Assembly: GCA_041890515.1 (NCBI GenBank)
Contig: JASDWX010000068.1
Location: 1 to 64,000, forward strand
DNA: 64,000 nt
DNA from: Colwellia_A sp041890515
Lineage (GTDB): Bacteria > Pseudomonadota > Gammaproteobacteria > Enterobacterales > Alteromonadaceae
Reading direction: 5' to 3'
Shown here: piece by piece, positions 47,401-55,384 of the stretch
Layout of the letters: every line of letters starts with the position of its first letter
Numbering within the stretch: the stretch's first letter is position 1
The notes under the pieces: model-generated
The model's input: the letters and a program-made list of their open reading frames with translations, nothing else
Told to the model about the DNA's origin: nothing
Databases searched by the model: none
Made by a program: the position numbers and the translations under genes

Positions 47401-47613
47401 ATGTGTCCAGTTCTGGTCGTTTATTGCACTTCCATCGAATTCGTCGTTCCAGACCATTGCCCAATCGGAAACAGGTTGCTGTGGATCAATAATGTCTATA
47501 TCAGTTTCGGTTGCTGGATCGCCACCACAACCAGCGAGGCCTAACGCAACGGTTAGTCCTATTATTGCGGCCAAGCCTTGTGTTTTGAATTTAACACTGC
47601 TTTTAGTTTTCAT
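44425..47613 (-). CDS. GH16 laminarinase lipoprotein with four tandem CCGG-type binding modules
   Basis: I start this at the ATG at 47613 (1062 aa): AGGGGAG lies five bases upstream, and the next residues form a lipoprotein signal (IIGLTVALGLAGCGGDP). The GH16 domain (about 50-340) starts AMVWNDEFDGSAINDQNWTH and has ExDxxE in RSGEIDIFESVN (about 165). Four related modules of about 170 residues follow, each opening with a WDCCGG motif (WTAWDCCGGTTP, then three SIWDCCGGSTPT-like copies). They share GQWQTYTF, DLSAIDVVMVFPAWTTGEG-like and YRVDNV segments. They are probably beta-sandwich glucan-binding domains with a vicinal Cys pair. It is the first gene of the GH16-TBDR unit. Confidence 0.92.
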   Translation of the reverse strand: MKTKSSVKFKTQGLAAIIGLTVALGLAGCGGDPATETDIDIIDPQQPVSDWAMVWNDEFDGSAINDQNWTHEVNCDGGGNQEKQCYTESADNSYVQDGMLSIVALPAEDGAALPYTSARMITRYKADFKYGRMEMRAKAPSGQGSWPAFWMMPTDEEYGEWPRSGEIDIFESVNLGAARDDGTAETHIYGTLHYGKSWPDNSQSGKAYMQESGANPADDFHTYAIEWQEGEIRWYMDDHLYATQRQSKVRYNSKDQAVGLSHRGWFTEYFDQLTGDLTSYWSTAPYDKEFYLVLNFAVGGSWPENVNELGVDATAFGADNKFEIDYVRVYQCQQDVATGKGCETVRPGYDSFDDALVEGKAPVPLPPSDGVAKNLPIFDGTLDANWTAWDCCGGTTPIIITDADKGDVVQYNINDNNGTVLGFSTRGGHFPDDFTGESAPFDASPLLDLNGTLSFDMKIVAVPPAASAWILKVEAGDGGPNTGDVNLSTSIEGVEPVAGEWQTYTFKLSDLEAAGLDLSAIDVVMVFPAWTTGEGAEYLITNMAIEGDVGGSPELVVFTDNENPSWPMWDCCGGSTPTVELDDDAHGNVAEFSVGGEPTVMGFISRAPNTDTPAPFDASPILSNGVIQFDVKVTAMPGDAAWMFKVEANNNTSAAELPLTDSIEGVAPVLDQWQTYTFNLSDLADAGLDVSAIDVLMIFPAWGAGDGAIYRVDNVKVYDPNASSGFSGHVLFDDKAKDQWSIWDCCGGSTPTIENDDTEHGLTAEFVIGAEPTVMGLLADDDVYLDASNLLANGVVQFEMKIISAPNDASAPWLFKIEAGDATSAVELNLSDSQESAEPVTGQWQTYTYSIQALVDAGLDISAIDVLMVFPAWGAGEGAVYRLDNVMIYDPSSVPEPLGLNIYDNAQHEMWSIWDCCGGSTPTEEEDDASHNMVAEFVIGSEPTVMGFLANDDVYYDASSLFQTGVVTFEMKIVTAPNDSSAQWMFKIESGDATSAAELTLSSSQEGVEPVVGQWQTYTFSLLDLSDAGLDVSAIDVLMVFPAWGTGEGAVYRVDNVAITVP

Positions 47614-48586
47614 GTTTTCTCCCCTAGAGATGTCCAAATCAAATATTTATAATCATTGTTTTGATGTATATACGTTACTTTTTAAATAAAAGATTCACGC
47701 GAATATAAATATAATCGTAATAAAATAATGTTATTAACTGATAATGTTTTAGCACAATGATTTACTAATTAGCATTCAAATACGGTCAGGCGGGATATTG
47801 AAAAGTTGAAATGGACAAAACAAGTTGTACAGGCTTTTTTTGGTGGATTTTATTGCTTTTTTTAACAAGGCCTTTAGTTAAATAGGTTACTTTATCTTCA
47901 AAGGAAAACCACCCTACATACAAAAACCGGTATCATGGTAAACCACCAAAACGTCTACATACAATGATTCAATTATTGGTGTAAAACCTAAAAATGACGA
48001 GTCTCTCTTAATTTATTTACAGTGCAACTGTTACAACTAAAAATCAAACACACCTCAAATTTAACTAATTGATTAAAAACAATTAAAAAAACATTTTGTA
48101 AATCCATTCATTATATTTTTTTAAAAAAAAAGCAAAGTAAAATTAAAAGATCGCCGTTATTTATTTTTAACCCTCGTCAGTAAATATGCACGCAATTTAG
48201 AATAAACCAAATAAAAATGAATAAAACATCACTTTTAAACCAAAGTATTCACAAAAAAAGATATTGTTGAATAAAAATCCACTTGAACTTTAAATATAGG
48301 ACAACTCACCGCTTCCTGATTGTGTGTATCACTTATTAATGTATTTTATTTTTAGCCTTACTACGGTTAGTTTCAGTTAAATCTAACTAGAAACACACTA
48401 TAAAAATGAAATAGGAAGAACACACTGGTGCGTTTAATTAAACCGGTAAGTTTCTTCACTTAAGAAGTCTAGAACTGTTTATAAAACCAAAGTATAGCGA
48501 CTTATATGTGGATTTTTATTACAGGATGATTTGAAGCGTTTCGAATAAATGAATAATAACAATTGACCAGTTTATAGGGGATAGAA
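47614..48586. promoter_or_regulatory. Large divergent control region of the GH16-TBDR and binding-lipoprotein units
   Basis: Nearly 1 kb, very AT-rich, without any supportable ORF. It must carry the promoters of two strongly related surface units. CGTCAGTAAATATG at 48175-48188 repeats a 14-mer from the other divergent region (36593-36606). I could not identify a convincing pair of LytTR direct repeats by eye. Confidence 0.4.
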
Positions 48587-50749
48587 ATGAACAATCTAAA
48601 ATATATCAAAAAATTCAACAAAAGCATCATCGTACTAAGCTTAGGCATCGCGTTGTCTGCATGTGGAGGAAGTTCAAACGATAAAGTTATTGAAGTTATA
48701 GAGGATATAGTAAATTCCGCACCAACGATTACTAGCACAGCAGTTACAACCGTTGAATCAGGTACGGCTTATAGCTATTCGTTAGTTGCTGCCGACGCTG
48801 ATGGTGATACCTTAACAATGACAGCCGCCAACTTACCTACATGGTTGTCTTTCGATACCTCAACAGGCATTTTATCGGGTACACCCGAAGATAGTGATGA
48901 AGGTGATACAGCAATTACCTTAACCGTCAGTGATGGCACGGACGATATTACACAATCATTTACCATTTCGGTAACGGTTCCTGCACCAGTCAATAATGCC
49001 GCTGTCATTACAAGTACAGCTGTTATTGCTGCAACTGTTGGTGAAGTATACTCTTACACCCTAACGGCGACCGATGCTGACGCTGATGACACGTTAACGA
49101 TGACAGCCACTATTCCTGGAGCGCTCTCTTGGTTAATGTTTGATGATACCACAGGTATATTATCAGGTACGCCAGCGTCAGGTGATGTTGCCGCTACTGA
49201 GATAACCTTGACAGTAAATGATGGTACTGAAGATACTATGCAAACATTTACCATAACTGTTGCTGACGCTGTAGAAGAAATTACGGTTGATGTCATCTCA
49301 TTTGAAAATGCATCTGAAACCTATACATTTGGTGATTTTGATGGTGGTGCAGCAGTCGTTATTGCTAATCCAGATGCAACAGGTATCAATACCAGCCTGC
49401 AAGTTGGACAAATGACAAAATCTGCTGGTCAAACTTGGGGCGGTTCAACATTAACATTAGCAACACCCGTTGTAATTCCTGCTGACAGCATGGTTACTAT
49501 GAAAGTTTGGGCTTCACGAGCAGTTCCGGTGTTAGTTAAGTTTGACGATATGAATGCCGAGAGAACGGTTAACCATTCGGGCTCAGGTTGGGAAGAGTTA
49601 AGCTTTGACTTTACTGGCGATATGAGCACAAGTGAAAGTAGACTGACACTCATTTTTGATAATGGTGTGATGGGCGATGCTGCAGGTGATGCTGCTAATT
49701 GGACATTCTATTTCGATGATTTCACTACACCTGCTGCAGAAGACGAGGAAGTTATAGATACTCCTGATAGTATTACTGACTTTGAAGCTGCGCCTGAAAC
49801 TTATACATTTGGTGATTTTGATGGCGGTGCAGCTGTCGTTATTGCTAATCCAGATGCGACAGGCATTAATACCAGCCGGCAAGTTGGGCAAATGACAAAA
49901 TCTGCCGGTCAGACTTGGGGTGGTTCAACATTGACATTAGATACACCCGCAGCAATTCCTGCTAATACCATCGTTACGATGAAAGTTTGGGCTTCACGCG
50001 CCGTACCAGTATTAGTTAAATTCGATGATATGAATGCAGAGAGAACTGCAAATCATACGGGTACAGGATGGGAGTTATTAGATTTTGATTTTTCTGGCGC
50101 TACAAGTGACAGTGAATCCAGACTAACACTCATTTTTGATAATGGTGTGATGGGCGATGCTGAAAATAATTCAGCAGACTGGACGTTCTATTTTGATGAT
50201 TTTACTACCCCTGCTGCTGAAGAAGTTGTTGAAGGTAACTTTATTGCTGTAGGCACACCCTATGATTTTGAAGCGGCTGGTTTAGGTAGTGATTTTGTTT
50301 GGGCTGTCTTTGAAAATGAAGATAATCCAGCACTAGAATTTGTTGCTAACCCAGGTTCGTCTTCAGCAAATGAATCAGCAACTGTTGCTATGTTTACCGC
50401 CAGAATGGCAGGTCAACCATGGGCAGGTACTGAAACAACTGCCGCTAATACGACGCCATTTACTATGGATGCAACAAATAGTATTGTTAAAATCATGGTT
50501 TATAAGTCTGTTATTAGTGACGTTGCCCTAAAATTCTCTGTTGGCGCTGCAGCACAACCAGAAATAAAAGTAGCGAATACTAAAATTAATGAATGGGAAG
50601 AGCTTACTTTTGACTTTTCGAGTCGTATTGGTACACCTGAAACTATTAATATTGATTCTGTTGTAGTTTTCCCTGACTTTAATACTGATGGAAGAGCCTC
50701 AGATACCGTAAGTTATTTTGATAATATTACTTTGGGTCGTTATGAGTAA
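48587..50749 (+). CDS. Surface glycan-binding-type lipoprotein with repeated modules
   Basis: A 720-residue lipoprotein (signal ending LGIALSACGGSSN). Two Ig/cadherin-like (putative He_PIG) domains come first (about 45-225, each with LPTWLSFDTSTGILSGTPED-like text). Two nearly identical carbohydrate-binding-like modules follow (about 240-385 and 400-540), with YTFGDFDGGAAVVIANPDAT, GQTWGGSTL and TLIFDNGVMGD. A third, divergent module is at about 550-720 (NPGSSSANESATVAMFTARM). Modules like these are found in laminarin loci of marine Bacteroidota. It has no catalytic domain. It most probably catches laminarin at the cell surface and passes it to the TBDR, whose unit it faces. Confidence 0.85.
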   Translation: MNNLKYIKKFNKSIIVLSLGIALSACGGSSNDKVIEVIEDIVNSAPTITSTAVTTVESGTAYSYSLVAADADGDTLTMTAANLPTWLSFDTSTGILSGTPEDSDEGDTAITLTVSDGTDDITQSFTISVTVPAPVNNAAVITSTAVIAATVGEVYSYTLTATDADADDTLTMTATIPGALSWLMFDDTTGILSGTPASGDVAATEITLTVNDGTEDTMQTFTITVADAVEEITVDVISFENASETYTFGDFDGGAAVVIANPDATGINTSLQVGQMTKSAGQTWGGSTLTLATPVVIPADSMVTMKVWASRAVPVLVKFDDMNAERTVNHSGSGWEELSFDFTGDMSTSESRLTLIFDNGVMGDAAGDAANWTFYFDDFTTPAAEDEEVIDTPDSITDFEAAPETYTFGDFDGGAAVVIANPDATGINTSRQVGQMTKSAGQTWGGSTLTLDTPAAIPANTIVTMKVWASRAVPVLVKFDDMNAERTANHTGTGWELLDFDFSGATSDSESRLTLIFDNGVMGDAENNSADWTFYFDDFTTPAAEEVVEGNFIAVGTPYDFEAAGLGSDFVWAVFENEDNPALEFVANPGSSSANESATVAMFTARMAGQPWAGTETTAANTTPFTMDATNSIVKIMVYKSVISDVALKFSVGAAAQPEIKVANTKINEWEELTFDFSSRIGTPETINIDSVVVFPDFNTDGRASDTVSYFDNITLGRYE

Positions 50750-50768
50750 ATAGTACTAAACCAAACTT

Positions 50769-50828
50769 AGCTAAGTTTGATTTAGCTAAGTTTACATTAG
50801 TGAAGTTTACATCAACTAAGTTTCATCG
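50769..50828 (+). repeat. Four tandem 15-bp repeats
   Basis: Units AGCTAAGTTTGATTT, AGCTAAGTTTACATT, AGTGAAGTTTACATC and AACTAAGTTTCATCG follow each other without gap, starting 20 nt after the lipoprotein stop. They do not code. A 3'-UTR role or simple slippage are both possible. Confidence 0.8.
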
Positions 50829-50844
50829 GAGTTGTAAGTATAAT

Positions 50845-50879
50845 AAAAAGGGTTTACATTGTTTATTGTAGGCCTTTTT
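50845..50879 (+). terminator. Rho-independent terminator of the binding-lipoprotein gene
   Basis: AAAAAGG (50845-50851) pairs with CCTTTTT (50873-50879), with an inner TACA/TGTA helix. The right arm itself provides the T-run. Confidence 0.7.
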
Positions 50880-50922
50880 AATCTCATTTTAGTAGACTTA
50901 TTTAAATAAGCGGAGAGGTGTT

Positions 50923-51027
50923 ATGAAAATATCAAAAAATTTACTTGAGAATGAACTTGTGTTAAATATAGGATTTATATTTATTGTATTATTAATCGGC
51001 AGAATAACCTTGTATTTTATTGCCTAA
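50923..51027 (+). CDS. Small membrane protein of 34 residues
   Basis: The ORF MKISKNLLENELVLNIGFIF continues with a hydrophobic helix ending LLIGRITLYFIA. A good ribosome site, GGAGAGG, lies four to five bases before the ATG. The product is a single transmembrane helix with a short basic N-terminus. A hairpin (GCTAAAGGT with ACCTTTAGC, 51035-51043 and 51061-51069) follows the stop within 8 nt. I recognise no family. The strong ribosome site and the following hairpin are what support it as real. Confidence 0.5.
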   Translation: MKISKNLLENELVLNIGFIFIVLLIGRITLYFIA

Positions 51028-51069
51028 ACAAAAAGCTAAAGGTGCTACATAATGGACAAAACCTTTAGC

Positions 51070-51720
51070 AAATTGTTACATTAGCAATAGTTAATTGACG
51101 TTCGACATCACCAGCCATCATAAAACAGATTCTTTACCTAGCTTTTACTTATTTACACACTCAATTAAAATAGTTCAATTGCGTAGACCTTACGGTTAAA
51201 ATAGACGTTAAACCTTGTTGCTTACCTGTTAAAATGCTGTTTTTAAATTATTAGTCGTTAATGATACTTTTTTATGTTTCATATTTTAGTACTTTAATCG
51301 ATCACCTAGTGTCTTTTACCCAACTTACTGTGCTACACATAAAAAACGAATGCGCCATTACTGTATGCCATTTTTCTGTTTATATCTTGTTCTTTAATCT
51401 GATGTTTACATGCTACAGGTGATACTTTACCTTTATTTACGACTTGGTTACCCCTAGTTATACCTATTTCCTTCTTGTAGGCTGCTTTACCAAATAGCCG
51501 CTGTTTAATGATAATAATGTAAAAGCTCTTTGATTATGGTGTGCAGTGGAAGTAGGTTTAAAGACGCTTAACTATATATTTTACTAGGAGTGCCTTATTA
51601 ATCTATAAAAGAAAAATAGAACTAATGATTTTTTTAATCAAACTAATAAAATAATAATTAATAACCTACTTTCATTTATTAGACTAAAATTTATATAATC
51701 AATTAGTTATTAATATTTTA
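51070..51720. other. Intergenic region with no recognised gene
   Basis: About 650 bases of AT-rich sequence on the approach to the 144-residue hypothetical gene. I see no ORF with a ribosome site, no RNA gene and no clear operator. Confidence 0.55.
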
Positions 51721-52155
51721 ATGGTTAACGTTACACAGATAGGTATATTTAAATTGAGTCCAAAATTTCCAGTTCATGGTCGATGCAAAATTACCGTTGA
51801 TAATAATATAATCATTATCGATGCATTAGGTCCATGGAATTTAGAATTCTTCGAAATACTCCACACAAATTTACATCAAACAGTCCAGGACAACTTCAAA
51901 AATAAAAATTACGGAATTGTTGTGCTACTAAGAGGAGAAACGTTGACAACACATGAAGGTTTAAAATATCATTTATATAAAGTAAGACAAGGAAATGCGA
52001 AAGCTATTGCCATTAATATGATACATAGTGCATATGCGTTAACGACTCAAATGCAATTTGAAGCCGTGTATAATAAGGCTGGATTGAAAAATAAATTCTT
52101 TAGTGATACATCAAGTGCTAAACGATGGATAAATAACGTATTACTCTCTCAGTAA
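51721..52155 (+). CDS. Hypothetical protein with STAS/SpoIIAA-like layout
   Basis: A 144-residue soluble protein. Strand-helix alternation (GRCKITVDNNIIIIDALGPW, then NYGIVVLLRGETL, and a final SSAKRWINNVLLSQ) resembles a small group of SpoIIAA-like proteins of marine gammaproteobacteria with no assigned function. There is no signal peptide. No good ribosome site precedes the ATG at 51721. It interrupts the glucan genes and is convergent with the GH16 gene that follows. Confidence 0.6.
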   Translation: MVNVTQIGIFKLSPKFPVHGRCKITVDNNIIIIDALGPWNLEFFEILHTNLHQTVQDNFKNKNYGIVVLLRGETLTTHEGLKYHLYKVRQGNAKAIAINMIHSAYALTTQMQFEAVYNKAGLKNKFFSDTSSAKRWINNVLLSQ

Positions 52156-52396
52156 CAATTTCGCCCTATTTTCAAAACATATAAATAAACCATTGCTTTT
52201 TGAACTTTCATCTTACTTTCCACCGAATATTTAGACCCTTTCAATGTCGCTGGCTCAAATATATTTTCATTGGCAAATAAGCAATTTATAAAAAATATAA
52301 TATGCCTCCCCCCAAGACATCCAAAAATATGTCTATGATGTATCGAAGGGAAATCATAAAAATGAATAATACGTCCGCTATAATAAGTTTAGAACC

Positions 52397-53848
52397 TTAG
52401 CGTAACCTGGAATGCCCGTGATGAGTTCTTAATAAGATAAACAATATCAGGATCATATAACTAAATGCCCCTCCACTGCTATTCGTACTTAGATCATCGT
52501 TAGCAACAATCTGACTTACATTAACAGTGAACTCAATGCTGTCGCTTACTGAAAGTATTGGATCACCGCTATCATTAACGGTCAAGTTGATTTGATACGT
52601 ACCTCCTTGTGTCATAGAAGATGGATCAAAACTAACCATGCCACTGTCAATAGTAGGTGATGGAATATTTCCGGATATAAGCCAAATATAAGAAAGGGTA
52701 TCGTCGGTATTTTCATCGGTGGCATTGGCTGATATTTCAACTAAACCACCTGTAATATCAATCGATGAAACAACTACATTATTTTGTGTCATTGACAAAG
52801 AAACTTCAGGAGAAATATTCACAATATCTTCCACACAGCCATTTTCATTAACCGTTTCTCCAGATGGCGTATCCGGACAATTATCAAAATTATTTTCTAT
52901 CCCGTCATTATCATCATCGGCATACACAGCGGGTGTACTTTCATTACAACGAGTCGCATTATTTTGATTGGTTGAGGTGCAATGCGCTAAATAGTCCACT
53001 TCCATGGTTACTTTGCTTAGACTTGGGTCTATTGCGCCACCTAAATTTCCACCCATCGCAACGTTGAGTAAAACAAACATCGGTTCTTTATATTGTGGGC
53101 AATTCGAGACATTATGCGAAGTGACTAAGGTATCGTCCATATAAAACGATATGTTATTTTCATCCCATTCAATGGCGTAATCATGCCAATCGAGTACATC
53201 ATTAGCGCCATTTGGATAAGCGAACCTCACTTCATTACCACATGAGCCTCCACCTGTATTAAAAAAGTTAGTTATATAAGTACTAGGGCTATTGGCAAAC
53301 CATTCCCACACATCAATTTCGCCAGCACCTGGGTTGGGCCAGTTAATAAAGTCATCATCATTTTTGCGTGGGCTTTCGGCGATACGATTCTCTAACATCC
53401 AAAACGCCGGCCAAGTACCACCTTCAAGGTTATGAAAACGAATTCTTGATTCTATTCTGCCATAGAGAAACTCACGTTTATCTTTGCCGTTAATGCGGCC
53501 TGAGGTCCAATCTCTTGATTGGTTATTTAAGCCCGCACAATTAGTTTGCTGCTTTCTCGCGATTATTTTTAGGGTGCCATCAGAGACATCAAAATTCTTA
53601 TTAATGGAACTGTCGTCATCGGTATAACATTGGACTTCATTATTAAAATTAGCGTCTATTTGAGCGGTCCAATTTTGCCAATTAACACCGTCACCTGAAA
53701 AGGTATCAATATAGCTAACTTCCCAGCCTGCCATAGTAGGTGTTGTCATTAACAAACTCAGCAAACTCATTAAAAGCAGTCGACTTTTAAAGCTGATATT
53801 TTTTAGCATTGAATTAACATGTCGCTGATAAACTGAATATTGGTTCAT
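52397..53848 (-). CDS. Secreted GH16 glucanase with TSP3-like repeat and GlyGly-CTERM-like sorting tail
   Basis: A 483-residue protein. A signal peptide (ending TTPTMAGW) precedes a GH16 domain (about 42-290) with ExDxxE in GAGEIDVWEWFA (about 178). The catalytic domain is followed by a calcium-binding thrombospondin-3-like stretch (YADDDNDGIENNFDNCPDTP, about 308-335) and an Ig/PKD-like domain (about 345-450). The C-terminus is SSGGAFSYMILILFILLR plus a basic tail, which fits the GlyGly-CTERM signal processed by rhombosortase in species that display type II secretion substrates. So this GH16 is probably released by T2SS and held at the surface. The start is uncertain among several ATGs. Confidence 0.88.
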   Translation of the reverse strand: MNQYSVYQRHVNSMLKNISFKSRLLLMSLLSLLMTTPTMAGWEVSYIDTFSGDGVNWQNWTAQIDANFNNEVQCYTDDDSSINKNFDVSDGTLKIIARKQQTNCAGLNNQSRDWTSGRINGKDKREFLYGRIESRIRFHNLEGGTWPAFWMLENRIAESPRKNDDDFINWPNPGAGEIDVWEWFANSPSTYITNFFNTGGGSCGNEVRFAYPNGANDVLDWHDYAIEWDENNISFYMDDTLVTSHNVSNCPQYKEPMFVLLNVAMGGNLGGAIDPSLSKVTMEVDYLAHCTSTNQNNATRCNESTPAVYADDDNDGIENNFDNCPDTPSGETVNENGCVEDIVNISPEVSLSMTQNNVVVSSIDITGGLVEISANATDENTDDTLSYIWLISGNIPSPTIDSGMVSFDPSSMTQGGTYQINLTVNDSGDPILSVSDSIEFTVNVSQIVANDDLSTNSSGGAFSYMILILFILLRTHHGHSRLR

Positions 53849-53874
53849 AATGATTCTCTTTTCTTTTAAAAGAA

Positions 53875-53907
53875 CGTATTAAATCAATCGATAATCGATT
53901 TAATACG
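53875..53907 (-). terminator. Hairpin after the di-haem oxidoreductase pseudogene
   Basis: A perfect 11-bp stem, CGTATTAAATC with GATTTAATACG, followed on the minus strand by TTCTTTTAAAAG. It separates the pseudogene from the GH16 gene downstream. Confidence 0.65.
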
Positions 53908-53915
53908 CTGCTGGT

Positions 53916-55219
53916 TTATAGTGATTTCAAAAAGGCAAGTAATGCGGCTTCGTCAGTATCAGAAAGTGTTTCATACTTCACTTTTGAAACTTCTGATTCC
54001 CCACCATGCCAAAGAATGGCTTCATCAATCGTTCTCGCACGCCCGTCATGTAAATAACTATGCTGGGGCGTACAAACTTCATTACCTTGGCCGCCAACGG
54101 GGTTTTCTACACCGCCGGTAACGCAAGCTGACAAGCCTATGCCCCACAATGGTGTTGTTCGCCATTCAGCCCCTGAAGCGTTGCCTTCTCCTAAGTTGTC
54201 AGCAAGACCTTCTCCCATATCATTTAGCAATAAGTCGGTATAAGGATGAATAGTTTGATCTCTAAGTTCACTAAACGGATGATAGATACTGGTTTGTAAA
54301 GTTTGGGTATGACAATCCACGCAGCCAATACTCGAGAACAAACCTTGCCCTTGTTGTACTTGAGGATCATCAAGACCACGTTGCGCCCGCACACCCAACA
54401 AGGCGATATATTTCACTAAATTGTTTAGGTGCTCGTCGCTTATTTCAGGTTGGTCATTTCCACATTCATCTCTTACTCGCTGAGCTGAACCACAATCAGG
54501 AGATGGCAGCACAGAGGTCATCACACCCATATCGGTATTAAATGCTGCGGCTACTTGATGCTTTATGCTTGATGTAGCTGCTTTCCAACCAAAACGTCCA
54601 AGGCGAATAGCTTGGGTTTCGGGGTCTATAGTGCTTTGCGCTTTGCCTGAAATACCAAAGGGAGCAACTTCATCATTAACATCAGCCATCGCTAAAATAG
54701 TCTCTTCAGGGATTGCTTCTAATAATCCTAGCCCAACGAGTTGAGGTGCAATGCGTGCTGAGAATTTTTCTGGCGTGCCCGTTGAAAATTTATAATTAGG
54801 TGAGCGTAATTCATTAACCTCGGTCCACGACTCAATAGCAACCGTACCTTCACTTTGTACACTTCCCGTATTCGATGGCTGTAAAACATCACCACGCTGG
54901 GCGTCGGAATTACCATCAGCATCAGCAATTTTAAATACCCATTTATCTAATGCCTCGCCAACAGGTGCTGGAGCTGCTCTAACATTACGTTCATGAAACT
55001 TGCGCAACTATGATTAACAAAATGCGTTCCTGATTTGCCCACCATTTCTGAAAAAACACCATTGGCTGAATCTTCATCATGTACGCCATCAACAAAAGAG
55101 GTGTGATGAATACGTCTTCCTAAGACAAATGCTTGGCCGTTCAAACTCGATAAATTAGTCGCCATTTGCATGAAGTGGTCGTTGGGTTCATTTGTATATT
55201 GATAAGGTTCTGTTATCAA
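53916..55219 (-). pseudogene. Di-haem oxidoreductase (DUF1111), frameshifted and lacking its 5' end
   Basis: The main frame (53916-55007) holds most of a DUF1111 c-type cytochrome: GRFGWKAATSSIKHQVAAAF, the haem motif GCVDCH (near 54315) and SYLHDGRARTIDEAILWHGG. The N-terminal part lies in another frame (to 55219) and ends VNHSCAS. There the expected SCASCHERN motif is broken: after TGC GCA AGT only two bases precede CAT, so one base of the second Cys codon is missing (54996-54997). No signal peptide is found upstream (stop codon five codons before), so the 5' end is also gone. A sequencing error could explain the frameshift but not the missing leader. Confidence 0.8.
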
Positions 55220-55335
55220 CCTCTCTACGCTTTATAATTTTTTTCTTTTAAAATAATAACTTAGTTATATTAGTATTTGTTTTTATTCTGTATTTACTTT
55301 TAATGAAACAGCACAATCTCACAAGAATAAAACTC

Positions 55336-55373
55336 ATTGTATACCCACAGGGTTAACTATGTGGGTATACAAT
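55336..55373 (-). terminator. Terminator after the second GPH symporter gene
   Basis: A perfect 14-bp stem, ATTGTATACCCACA with TGTGGGTATACAAT, and a 10-nt loop, then GAGTTTTATT on the minus strand. It lies 12 nt after the stop codon. Confidence 0.85.
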
Positions 55374-55384
55374 TTACAAGCCCT

